This document shows, piece after piece, positions 17,635 through 26,445 of a stretch of DNA of 26,445 bases. Numbering within the stretch: position 1 is the first letter of the stretch; every line of letters begins with the position of its first letter. The position numbers and the translations under genes were made by a program. Origin of the DNA: Chara braunii (taxonomy: Eukaryota > Streptophyta > Charophyceae > Charales > Characeae); assembly GCA_003427395.1 (NCBI GenBank), contig BFEA01000677.1, forward strand, positions 367,480 through 393,924. The letters run 5' to 3'. The notes under the pieces are model-generated. The model made no database searches. It was given only the letters and a program-made list of their open reading frames with translations, and had not been told where the DNA came from.

Positions 17635-19548
17635 ATGGCAGAGAGGATTCACCACTTGAGAGGTATAGGGCGGTTTGAGGAGCCTGTCGCTCAGATATGT
17701 GAGAAGGCCCTGACTTGGCCAGATGTGGAGGTCGGGATGCAGAGGTTGAGAGCTTTCCCTAGAGGGCGCCATGGCACGCCCATTCGATTGGAGGAGGGGA
17801 ACACGGAGGAGTTCATTCCCGCATATGAGCACTACATGTTGAGTCAGGGGATTGCGCGAGAGGAGTGGGTGCAGGCCCTACTTATCTGGACGAGGGGGGC
17901 AGAGAGGCCAGTGGCCAAACTGATTCGGGAGAGGGCCCGAGACTGGGAGGACTGTCAGGCCCAACTCAGGAGGGCGTTCGGATGGCCAGAGCGCGAGAGG
18001 CACGAGCCCAGGGTTGAGAGGCGACGGCGAAGCAAGAGGCCAAGGGAGCCGGCACCGAGAGAGGTGGGGCTGCCCAGAGAGAGGAGGAGGGCCCCAGCAC
18101 AGCGGGAGGATGAGCCCACAAGGCCCGCATTGGCAGAGGAGTCGTTCCCTGCTTGTGGCCTCCGGGCGGTTGAGTTTCGGCGGATTACGAGCGAGGAGTT
18201 GAGACCGCCCTCACCGTTACCATCAGCGCAGGAACTAGATATACCAAGAGAGACGCCATTTCGGAGCTTAGCGACTCATCTTGATGTATCTCGATGGGAG
18301 GCCTCACGATTGGGGGAGGGCTCAGTTGAGCCGACGTGCTATGTGTCGTTGGAGGAGCCTTTGGACCCCGAGACGGAGACGGACATGCGAGACCGAGAGG
18401 AGCCGCAGGATCCGAAGATGGCAGCCGAGCAGCCGGATCCGGTACGGCCTCAGGGCAGGGAGGTGATCACGGTCGGGGACGATACCCCGCCACGCTCCCC
18501 AGTTCCAGAGCCAGCACAACACTCATGGCCAGAGGGAATTCCTGAGCCAGGCAGCGAGGAGATTCCGGAGTCTCCCCCTGAGGCCACCGCTATGCCTGAG
18601 CAGGAGGCAGAGGCGGAGGATCAGGGAGTGGGTGAGAGAGCGAGGGTGGAGACGCCCCTTGACTTGCCATCGGCCATGCACGTGACCAGGAGCCCAGTTA
18701 TCGGGGGGCCTGTTCCAGCGGAGCTACCGCCAGCAGTGCCATGCACGAGTGAGGGGATGGGGGCTGAGGCGTCGACTCCGGAGGGCCAGGGGCCGCGAGT
18801 GAGAAGAACCCCAAGAGAGACCCGCGAAGAGAAGTCCGCCCGAGTGAGGGTCCGTCTGGATGAAATACACGCAAGGCAGGCTGAGATGGAGGCAGCAGGA
18901 ATAGAACCGACACCGCCGGTCGAGCCCAAGACGAGTGAGCGGAGGATCGACGAGTTGTGGGCTAGGTATGAGAGCCAGAGGGATGCAGCCCGCCAGAGGT
19001 CACGAGATACAGGACAGGCGGACGAGGAGGCGGGTGAGCTGAGGGAGATGGGGGACTTGGGATTCTCTGCGACTAGGATGGCGATTGAGCGAGTGGACAG
19101 GAAGATATGCGAGACGGCAGTTACATCCTTCCAGTGGTATAACCTACTCAGCGGTGAGCTCAGGGTCAAAGAGTTGGAGGTGGGGCACCTGACTATGAGG
19201 GCGCGAAACCGCGGTGGGTATGCCCACGAAATAAGCCGGCGCTCGGACCCAGATGAGGGAGCTTGGTGGGCAAGGCCGTGCATCCCGAACAGCCTGGGGG
19301 CCGCTGCCTCCGCGGCACGGGCTGTGTCTGTCGGGACACCGTTAGAAGTCGGGACGTCACAGAAGGGGTGGGCATGGCCCATATGTGTGGATGGCATGCG
19401 CGAACCGAAGGTAGCAAGGGCGGACCCGAGCGTTGCTGCCATCGTAGTTCGCAGCGCGCAATGGGCCCGCATGCCTGAATCCTGTAAAGAAGGGAGACTC
19501 ACCGGACCCTCCGAGGATCTGCGCGACGTGCCAATGAGGCGAGGGTGA
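17635..19548 (+). CDS. ORF3: extra 637-residue protein with a gag-like start, ending inside the 3' LTR
   Basis: This ORF is fully open while gag-pol is not. It sits where env or other additional ORFs lie in some plant Gypsy elements. Residues about 60-118 (FIPAYEHYMLSQGIAREEWV… to DWEDCQAQLRRAFG) resemble the W...L...F pattern of retrotransposon gag capsid domains; this is a judgement by eye. Residues about 120-160 are very basic (RRRRSKRPREPAPREVG), about 160-390 are Pro/Glu-rich and probably disordered, and about 390-520 are charged and helical, possibly coiled-coil. I see no signal peptide, membrane segment or zinc knuckle, so it is not an obvious envelope protein. Codons from about 521 onward lie in the LTR, so the C-terminus is LTR-encoded; the matching 5' LTR frame has two stops. 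The true start is probably upstream of 17635. Confidence 0.6.
   Translation: MAERIHHLRGIGRFEEPVAQICEKALTWPDVEVGMQRLRAFPRGRHGTPIRLEEGNTEEFIPAYEHYMLSQGIAREEWVQALLIWTRGAERPVAKLIRERARDWEDCQAQLRRAFGWPERERHEPRVERRRRSKRPREPAPREVGLPRERRRAPAQREDEPTRPALAEESFPACGLRAVEFRRITSEELRPPSPLPSAQELDIPRETPFRSLATHLDVSRWEASRLGEGSVEPTCYVSLEEPLDPETETDMRDREEPQDPKMAAEQPDPVRPQGREVITVGDDTPPRSPVPEPAQHSWPEGIPEPGSEEIPESPPEATAMPEQEAEAEDQGVGERARVETPLDLPSAMHVTRSPVIGGPVPAELPPAVPCTSEGMGAEASTPEGQGPRVRRTPRETREEKSARVRVRLDEIHARQAEMEAAGIEPTPPVEPKTSERRIDELWARYESQRDAARQRSRDTGQADEEAGELREMGDLGFSATRMAIERVDRKICETAVTSFQWYNLLSGELRVKELEVGHLTMRARNRGGYAHEISRRSDPDEGAWWARPCIPNSLGAAASAARAVSVGTPLEVGTSQKGWAWPICVDGMREPKVARADPSVAAIVVRSAQWARMPESCKEGRLTGPSEDLRDVPMRRG
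19168..19185 (+). other. Weak polypurine-tract candidate
   Basis: AAAGAGTTGGAGGTGGGG is 15/18 purine but ends 10 bp short of the LTR start and lies inside ORF3. A proper tract should abut the LTR, so it is either diverged or not the real one. Confidence 0.25.
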
Positions 19549-21598
19549 AAATTGGGGAAGATCTAGGAAACGATATAAAGAAGATTCGCCTGATTCCGGT
19601 GCAAAGGCTCGCACGTATAAACCCCGAAGGACGGGCCAGGTCCATGTGGAAGGGGCTTAGTAAGTGGGATGCAACCGTGGCAGATCTCCCGTGGAGAAAA
19701 TCCGAGTGAGGAAAGGGAGTTCCGAGGGCGAATGTGGACGGGTGCCCGTGGCAGGGGGGGGGGGAAGTCTCAGCGACTCCTGGGAGCGCCGTGGGGCGCT
19801 TGCCACAGTTGGAGTCCTTCGGGACATCCGTAAAATTGGAACGATACAGAGAAAATTAGCGCGGCTCCTGTACAAGGACAGCCGTACAAATGGAAGAAGG
19901 CCTGACGACCAGACGCTTTTGCTCAGCGTTCAGTAGCCGTCGGGATGCGTAGTCAAGGACTTTCGGCCAAGGCAGCAACGCAGAGGGCAGAAGGTGAATC
20001 CAGGCCGGGGTCGCTGCTTGGTGTTTGGCGGAGGAGGCCGGCCTGCGGACCGGGGGGGCGACGAGCTGGAGAGGGTGACGACGACGGAGCGGGGCTACGG
20101 GAGGTGGAGGATGGTAGGCAGCGGGGAAGCGACGGGGCAACGAAGAAAGGAGGGGCCGACGGACAGATAGTTGAGGGGCGACTGTCGGGCGGATGCAGGC
20201 GAAGACAGCGAAGGACGAAGTGCAGAAGAAAAATAAAAAGGGGAAAATGAACCTGGTGCGAATCCACGGCGGGTGCATTCGCAGTTAGAGATGAGAGGAA
20301 TGGGCATGGCGGGGAGGAAGAACGGTTCCCACACCCGATTCTTGACAGAACCGAATGGGAAAAAGTGCTATCTATAAAGTTTGGGTAGGGCGAATCCGAC
20401 TATGAAGTTAGTTTTGGGAGTAGCTTAGTAGATCGGGAGTTAGATGGGAAAGGAGCTGCGTGGAGACTATGTCGGAGGGAAGAAGGAAGAAGGTGGGAAG
20501 TGCATAGCCCAGGCAACTCCCAATGGATTTCGGTGGGGGAAGGGCCGAAGACACGGTTTAAGGCCTAGGCGGAGTCGAATCTGCGTTTAGTTTCAGGGGT
20601 AAGTAAGTAGAAGAGAAGGGAGAGGGGGATAGGCCTGCGTGGAGCTATGGCGGGAGGTTGAATAGCAGGCGGGAAGGATTGAAATACCACTCAGTGCCTG
20701 ATGGAACTGAGTGAGATGAAAGCCGCGGAGGGGGTTTTAGGATAGGGTGAGTCTAATGGTGCAGTTAGCTTAGGGGTAGGATTCACGGGTTAGAAGTTAG
20801 CAGAAAGGACTAGTGCGTGGTGAGCTGCGGGGAGAGGAAAGCCCAGGGGAAAGGGGCACGCACCTGGCCAGGCATCGTTCCACGTTTTAGTGGAAGATTC
20901 AGTCGAATCTGTTCATCTCTGCTGGTGGGAGTATCGTGCGAAACGAGCTAGGGCTGAAAACTTACCTATTGGGTGGTGCGCTGCCCATCCTACTGAATGG
21001 AGTAGTGACAGGCGGGCTTACCTGGCGTTAGTAATCCCGTTCGCCCTTTAGGCGTACCTGCCCGTGTTGTAGCGAAGCATTCTTTCGATTTTGCTCATCC
21101 TATTGCCGGAGGAGGCTTACATGTAGGCCAGTACGTCCGAGCGGAAGGGCCAGGCTGGGGGGCAATGAATGTGCTCCCGTTCTGACAGTAGATCCATCCG
21201 GAGCTTGCCCAACATGTTGATTGGAGTAGCGGAGCTTGCTCCCCAAGTTGGTGACTCACCTACTAACCGGCGCATTGCCGAGCAGAGCAACTACAAGCGA
21301 GCAACGAGTTTGTAGGCTTGCCTGCCTACGGATAGAGTGCCATGTCAACGGCCGGAGATGTGAGGCAGGGCGCAGCGTTGGAATTGCCTGTGAACGGGTG
21401 TGCCGGTTTACACAGCCAGAGGGACAACAAAAAAGGGAAGAGTTGCAGGGTGCTCGTTGATCGGCAGCGTCGTTCGGTGCCGAGTAAGTCAGTCTGAGCC
21501 GGTTGTGAGGCCTACCTGCCAACCTGTGTAGTGCCCGACCTTTGAACGGAGAACAGATCGGGGCAAGCCGCTGGACAGTAGGCTCATTCGCCGGTTGG

Positions 21599-22634
21599 TA
21601 CCTAAACTTATAAAGCGTCTTGGGTCCCTGAAAGTCACTCGCAGTCAAACCTTCACAGGTCAGAGCAGCCAGGACACCTAAACTTATAGAGCGTCCTGAC
21701 CCTCCATGCAATTCACAGCACCACGTCTCCCCAAACTTATGGGGACATCCCAGCCTCCAGAGTTTCTGGCTACCTAAACTTATAGAGCGGCCTGAGGCTC
21801 CATGCAATCCAAAAATAAACAAAGCGCTGGACTTCCCCAAACTTAAGGGGACCTTCCAGCCTTAGTGACCCAGTCAATCTGCACACAATACTACCTTCCT
21901 CCCAGCCTTCCCCTTGATGCAACCCATTTCATTCACAGTCTGCTTTCAGACGATCAACAACTTAAAACCATACATTCTTTTATTCTCAATCTGACTTATG
22001 TCCTGAAAGTCAAACTCAGAACCAAGTGTAGGATCCACACAATCCACTCAGTCAAACATAGAGAGATGTACAGGTAGGGGTTATAGTTGGGTTTATAGAG
22101 GGAGTCAAGGGATTACCACTCGGTTCCTTGCCTCCAGGACTCCGCCTGAGTCCCGGCAGAGTTCCCGCAGTCGGTGGGGCAACCTCCCACAAAGACCTTG
22201 GCGCAAGTCACGGGTCACACGCCCGCTTGCCGCCTCCCTCTCAAAACCAGTAGACTAGACTTAGATTAACAAGGGCAGCAGGAGATAGTTTGAGTCTCTC
22301 AGATCCAAGAAGGGTGCTCACAGACTCGCAAGAGAGGGCTTTGATACCTCGAATCGCCTGAGGACCCCGCAATGGCAGCCTATGTGACAGCTGGGTCACT
22401 CTGAATCAGTTGCTGAAGTCTCGTCCCGGCCGACTCTCCAAACTTCAGCAATAAGGTTCCGTCAGTTCCCCAATCCCATCCGCAATAGCATCGTTAACTG
22501 CAACAGCATGCCGTAGTCAACCATGGGTGCTAGCAACCTGCGGCCTCCACCTCATGCTGCAGTGATGACCCCCGCCGCGACCGCACCGGCTGACCACCAC
22601 GTCTACATCCTATAGCTGGCCTGTTACTGCCATG
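21599..22634 (-). repeat. Inverted block of about 1 kb within the 3' LTR
   Basis: The reverse complement of this block matches 5' LTR positions of about 6544-7611, while sequence on both sides is collinear. The left join is CCGGTTGG|TACCTAAAC. The right join lies in or just before CCATGCCTCG. The 5' LTR order is probably the original one. There all hairpin cores point the same way and the hairpin at 7584-7618 is complete, while here its outer arm (CTTGGGT) is missing. The block carries hairpin copies (21601-21630, 21671-21699, 21714-21739, 21764-21794) and the putative TATA and poly(A) motifs in reverse. Confidence 0.88.
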
Positions 22635-22686
22635 CCTCGTTTTTTTTTGGGTTCTCTCAGTTTCTTTGATTCTGAACGAGGAGGTC

Positions 22687-23298
22687 TGAACCGCTCTATA
22701 AGTTTAGGTGGTTCAACCCTTCTCCTGTTTTGTTCTGAGGGAATAATTCTGGCAGGGGACAGACCGCTCTAGAAGTTTAGGTAGCCTATCCCACTGCCTC
22801 GCACAGATTGGATAAGAGAGAAACGAATCTGGCTGAGGATCAGACCGCTCTATAAGTTTAGGTAGTCTGACCCAATGCCTCGTGCATGTTGGAACCCAAT
22901 GAATATAACTTGGCTATATTATATTACTATACTATTAAGAACAGGCTAGTCAGGCCGCTCTATAAGTTTAGGTGACCTGACTATAGCTTATCACAATTGA
23001 AGAGAGTATAACTAAGAGATATAACTGAAGGTAAACTTGGGCAAGCTGAGCAGTGTTCTAAGTTGAGCGGCTCAACCCTATGTCCCTTGAAGATTAAGTT
23101 TAGAGAGGTATATATAACTTGGTTATTTAAACAGTTCAGGGCGGCTAGAGTGGTCTAGTCATACGCCCAAGAGAAGAGAGAAGTAGTTGTGCCCTCTGTT
23201 TGTGTATACCTGGTCAAGTCAGAACGCTCTATAAGTTTAGGTATTCTGACTTTGGGCGTGGCTAAGTTGGACGCGCTNTGTAAGTTCAGGTGCCCTGA
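22687..23298 (+). repeat. Covarying hairpin array, uninverted part (3' LTR)
   Basis: Copies correspond to those of the 5' LTR: 22687-22715 (TGAACC/GGTTCA), about 22756-22792 (core reads CTAGAAG here), 22840-22870 (TCAGAC/GTCTGA), 22947-22983 (TAGTCAGG/CCTGACTA; the base that is N at 7961 is A here, facing C, a mismatch next to the loop), 23047-23074 and 23216-23252 (AAGTCAGAA/TTCTGACTT). Confidence 0.88.
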
Positions 23299-23584
23299 CC
23301 TATGCCTTATGTAAGTTGGGTATGAGGGTATAACTCACTGAGAAAGCATGAACTATTGTTTGCTAAAGAAACTTGGGGTTGGCGAGAGTACTTACCTTTG
23401 TGGCTTGGCCTGCATGTGGCTGAGTGAGATTACTACTTGGTCTGGGTTTCAGGTTGACAGGTAGTTGCTTTAGAGGCTCGCCACGTGCTAGAGCGATAGA
23501 AGTTAGGTCAATTCCTGCATTTTCTGGGTTGAATTTATTTTACTTAGATCAATTCTCGCATTTTCTGGAATCTTTTGTTATACT

Positions 23585-24044
23585 TGGCTTTGTATAAATC
23601 TTGGCAAGCTACTTTCTCTACGGGAAGCGCTGCCGAAATTTCTACAAATCCAAAGAGTTGGTCAAATTTTGGCTTGTCGAGGCTTGACTTGTCTTTTCCC
23701 TATATCTGACTTCGTAAAAATCTGGAAAGCCTCCTATTCTAAAGGGAGTGCTGCCCAATTTTTTGCTAAATCAGGGAGTTAGACAAATTTGGACTTTTCA
23801 AAGTTCAACTGGTCTAAGGTTCATATATGGCTTAGTAAGAATCTGGGGAGTTTCCTATCTAAAGGGAGTGGTGCCCAAATTTTTGCTAATTCAGGGAGTT
23901 AAACGAAATTGGACTTTGGGAACTCAAAGACTATTTCTGGTTTCATGTTTGGTTTGATATAAATTCTGAAAATGCATTTTTCCTACGGGAAGCGCTGTCG
24001 AAATTTTAGGGATTTAGAAGAGTTGAATTATATTTTGACAGGTG
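23585..24044 (+). repeat. 121-bp tandem repeat, four units (3' LTR copy)
   Basis: This is the counterpart of 8571-9030 at a constant offset of 15014 bp. I saw no difference between the two copies. Confidence 0.8.
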
Positions 24045-25596
24045 ACAATCTTGGCAACCCAGCCTGAATAGGGGATAGTCTGCCATTAATCTACCTTTGC
24101 TTAGGCACTGGCTTAGAGGTAGGTTGGGACTTAGCTGGCAAATAACCTTGAGTGAGATTGTGATATGGGGATTATTCTCCATGAATTTGTAGACTTAGCT
24201 TGAATTTGGCCCGTCTTGTGTTACATGTCCTTTGGGGTGTCTGATTCAAGTCGAGGACTAGATTCAACTTGGTCTCTTGAGGGTCATCTTCTGTTATCGA
24301 TGATAACAGGGTGGTTGCCGATTCGTCGGTCTTCGACTCAATTCCAACTCGCTCTCCATACTCAACCTAAAAGGCTCTAGCCCTGGTGGTTTTACTGTTT
24401 GTTAAGGGTTTCACCCGGATTTTTTTCAATGGACATTTGACAAAGGTACTGCGTATTTAATTCAGTTTGGTTGGATCGGCGGTTGGGGCTTGCATGGCTA
24501 AAGTGAAGGAGTATGAGCATAGAGAATGGTTGGGGTTGACTCCGTGTAGTTCGTGTGTGCCTTGTTTGCTCGTTAGGGATTATTATGGTTGGACGTTGTA
24601 GTCCGTGGCAACCCTCAAAGTCAAACCCCTTGACTTTCGCCCAGGCCCGGGGAGGACTTACCCCTAAAGCCGCGAAAGACGACTACCACCACAGGCTTCG
24701 GACCTGTGTACCACCCGCTCTGCATAAGGGTGCAGAATAGGGTGTGTGGTCTTCAACCGCATATGGCGGTTGTCCAGCGTCGAGAGATTAACCCTCAAGG
24801 CGCGTGTTAGCCGACACTTGAGTGTCGAATACGGCCCTTGAGATTAACGAGGACCGCGTGAGTATGGGTACTATATAGTACACCAGCATCGCGACTGCTT
24901 GCATACGCTTGCATTGCGAGTCGATATGAGTTAATCCCCGCGTCCACGCAGTTTTATGTTAAGTCTCGCGCGCGACGCCTAACCGATTTTTGCATTAGGG
25001 AATTATGGGACGGCTACCGAGGGGCTAGGAGCGTTGTCGCGTTGTTTGTGTTGCGTTGCGTTGTAAGTGCGTGTGTGCGTGTGTTTTATTTTTGTATTCG
25101 TAGAGTGGTGTGCGCGTGGTGTGTGGGATGCGTCCTAGTCGACCGACGTCGAGGCGTGCTTGGGACTTCAGCCCCCCAAGATGTCGGCTCCCGTGCGGGA
25201 CCGATAGGCGTATAACCGTGCATACCCCCTATGCTATAGCGAACGAGAAACCCCCTCGGCTGGTCCACCTCTGCGATTGCAACTGATTAGCTTTAGTATT
25301 GTGGGCTGGTAGCTCGACGGGGATACACCCACCGATGGGAGGTGACAGCTCTCGTAAGGTGGAGGTAAGTCGTGCCTCGCGTAGGCCCTATCCTGTCGTG
25401 GGGGCTCACGAGAGGTATGGCTGCCGCACTCGGCCGGAGCGGCCTAAGGAAGCTCCATTTGCGCGTTCGTGTCGAGGATGATCCAACTCTTGCGTGACGC
25501 GGCCGAGTGGGTCCCGCGCCGCCGCGTGCGGTGCCGAACCGATGCGCTCGACAGAGGGGCTCAACGCCTGGGCCTGAGGGCCCTTTTGCAGTTCAC

Positions 25597-25692
25597 ATGC
25601 CCTCACTTCTTTTTCGGGTCTGCTTCTACCGGAGGATCGGTCCAATGCCCCCATTTCTTTTGCGGGTCCGCTTCTACCCGAGGACCGGTCCT
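25597..25692. repeat. Two direct copies of a 48-bp unit
   Basis: Copies start at 25597 and 25645, each with ATGCCC…TTCTTTT…CGGGTC…GCTTCTACC…GAGGA.CGGTCC. A further GGACCGGTCC occurs near 25765. It lies just outside the retrotransposon. The reverse-strand ORF across it is a repeat translation. Confidence 0.7.
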
Positions 25693-26130
25693 TCGTTTTT
25701 CCAAAAGTCCCGGTTCTACCAGAGCTAGCTGTAGGTAGTCCGCAATTTTGGCAAGGACCGGTCCCCCAACTTTTTTTGCCCCCAAAGAACCCACTTTGCG
25801 TCCTGGTCGCCGGTGGCAAAAAATGCGCCACCTTGACACAGACGCGGAAGCCCACTATACCGTAGCCTAAGGGCTGCGAATTTCTGGTTCCGACGTACAA
25901 GGGCTCAAGATAACTGTTTTGCCTCGATCACGGCTGAAGGAAAGCTGAAAATTGCAGACTGGCTCCAGGAGGAAAGAGTGGTATAGATTAAGCAGGAATG
26001 GACAGTCCTCGATAGCTTTAGGCCACTAGAGGCCGAATATGGGTTTTAAAGTTTTTTGGCTGTTAGGTCATCCCCAACTGAAGTAGATTGAATCTGATAA
26101 ACTGTAGTTTGTGACGGGGTGGAGAGAAAC
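25693..26130. other. No gene recognised
   Basis: Short, unconvincing ORFs only. There are several TTTTTTTGCCCCC-like and AAAAAATGCGCC phrases, and I see no recognisable domain or repeat family. Confidence 0.55.
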
Positions 26131-26134
26131 CTTT

Positions 26135-26200
26135 AATTACGTAGCTGAGTTGGTTAGGCAAGTGGCATTCAGGAGGTCATGAATTAAATACCCACTGACA
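26135..26200 (+). repeat. Decayed tRNA-derived sequence (SINE-like)
   Basis: TAGCTGAGTTGGTTAGGC (26142-26159) fits a tRNA D-arm with A-box. About 40 bp on, GGAGGTCATGAATTAAATACCC aligns with the usual T-arm wording, differing mainly by changes such as G to A, as expected for an old CpG-rich copy. I see no acceptor stem, so it is a pseudo-tRNA or the head of a SINE. The body after it contains CCCAACTGAGATGGTTGG (26223-26240), which partly echoes the A-box region in another setting. Confidence 0.4.
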
Positions 26201-26280
26201 AACTGCGTCACTCTTGGTGCCACCCAACTGAGATGGTTGGCTTACTCCCCCTGTTCAGTATTAGGGGTCCTTGGCCATCA

Positions 26281-26330
26281 CGAGTGTGTGTGTGCCTGTA
26301 TGTGTGAGTTGTGTGTGGTGTGTGGGAGAG
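26281..26330. repeat. TG-rich low-complexity tract
   Basis: GTGTGTGTGTGCCTGTATGTGTG and following GTGTGTGGTGTGTGGG wording. A degenerate TG microsatellite with no coding sense. Confidence 0.6.
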
Positions 26331-26445
26331 TGCTGGCCATAGATGTTGCCGTTGCTGTTACTCGATGGAAGCAGGGGCGGAGTTGTCCCCATCGTCTAAG
26401 CGTGGAAAATAGAGGTGAGAGCAAGCAGCCTAGGTGAGTTAGTTA

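Larger units (their letters stand above)
4009..25553 (+). mobile_element. Giant Ty3/Gypsy-type LTR retrotransposon, about 21.5 kb, decayed
   Basis: Two long direct repeats begin TGAGGGCGCGAAACC and end GCGCTCGACA, so both have TG...CA ends. A tRNA primer-binding site lies two bases inside the first. The interior encodes gag with a zinc knuckle, then RT, RNase H and integrase in Gypsy order, then an extra ORF before the 3' LTR. Full-length Gypsy elements are usually 5-15 kb; this one is in the size range of plant Ogre elements. The copy is dead, with many stops and frameshifts in gag-pol and rearranged LTRs. Flanks CCGTA (left) and GAGGG (right) show no target-site duplication, so ends may have been exchanged by recombination or by assembly. 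Confidence 0.9.
19196..25553 (+). repeat. 3' LTR, 6358 bp, rearranged
   Basis: Matches the 5' LTR from TGAGGGCGCG to CGCTCGACA. Relative to it, this copy lacks about 131 bp near 19500, has about 1 kb inverted (21599-22634) and lacks 786 bp at 24550/24551. The segment 22837-24550 is almost base-for-base the same as 7823-9536, while the rest differs by several percent. Its single N (23278) is at the same homologous position as the N at 8264. The first 350 bp encode the end of ORF3. No other gene was recognised. Confidence 0.9.

Noticed and set aside
18621-19502. 293-residue ORF on the minus strand
   Set aside because: It is a mirror of ORF3 in GC-rich sequence. It crosses the LTR border and has no recognisable domain.
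17635-19548. Envelope glycoprotein in the extra ORF
   Set aside because: The position fits, but I see no signal peptide, hydrophobic membrane segment or Cys-rich ectodomain; the start looks gag-like instead.

Overview
The window looks like repeat-rich nuclear DNA of a eukaryote. I see no bacterial gene organisation, no ribosome-binding sites and no operons. It is dominated by one very large, decayed Ty3/Gypsy-type LTR retrotransposon. The tRNA-Asp-type primer-binding site and the style of the pol protein point to the green-plant lineage. A charophyte alga such as Chara is my best guess, but this is inference from memory and not a database result. Scattered Ns show it is a draft assembly.

Layout. 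(1) Positions 1-2095: a run of unrelated minisatellites (49-bp, about 30-bp, 48-bp, 40/41-bp and 43-50-bp units), several with units that fold into GC-rich hairpins. (2) 2137-3188: an unrecognised protein-coding stretch split over three frames, followed by an uncertain 64-residue ORF and about 440 bp with nothing clear. (3) 4009-25553: the retrotransposon, about 21.5 kb. The 5' LTR is 4009-11325 (7.3 kb). The primer-binding site is at 11328. gag (with CCHC knuckle), RT, RNase H and integrase run from 11729 to 17259 with many stops and frameshifts. A third ORF (17635-19548) runs into the 3' LTR, which is 19196-25553 (6.4 kb). (4) 25554-26445: flank with a 48-bp direct repeat, a decayed tRNA-like (SINE-like) piece and a TG-rich tract.

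The most unusual signal is inside the LTRs. A constant 19-nt core (CGCTCTATAAGTTTAGGTA) recurs about every 75-110 bp. Each copy is flanked by inverted arms whose sequence differs from copy to copy but stays complementary, so the stems covary. In the 3' LTR a block of about 1 kb, which also carries the putative TATA box and poly(A) signal, is inverted. One breakpoint lies exactly at the loop/stem border of one of these hairpins.

How the parts could work together (inference): transcription would start in the 5' LTR and read through the hairpin array, which would then form part of a leader about 4 kb long. A strong splice donor at 11136/11137 in the LTR pairs plausibly with an acceptor at 11698 just before gag, and possibly with one at 17442 before ORF3. 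That would give spliced gag and ORF3 messages besides the full-length RNA. This copy is dead: gag-pol carries about a dozen disabling changes, the LTRs differ by inversion and deletion, and no target-site duplication is visible.
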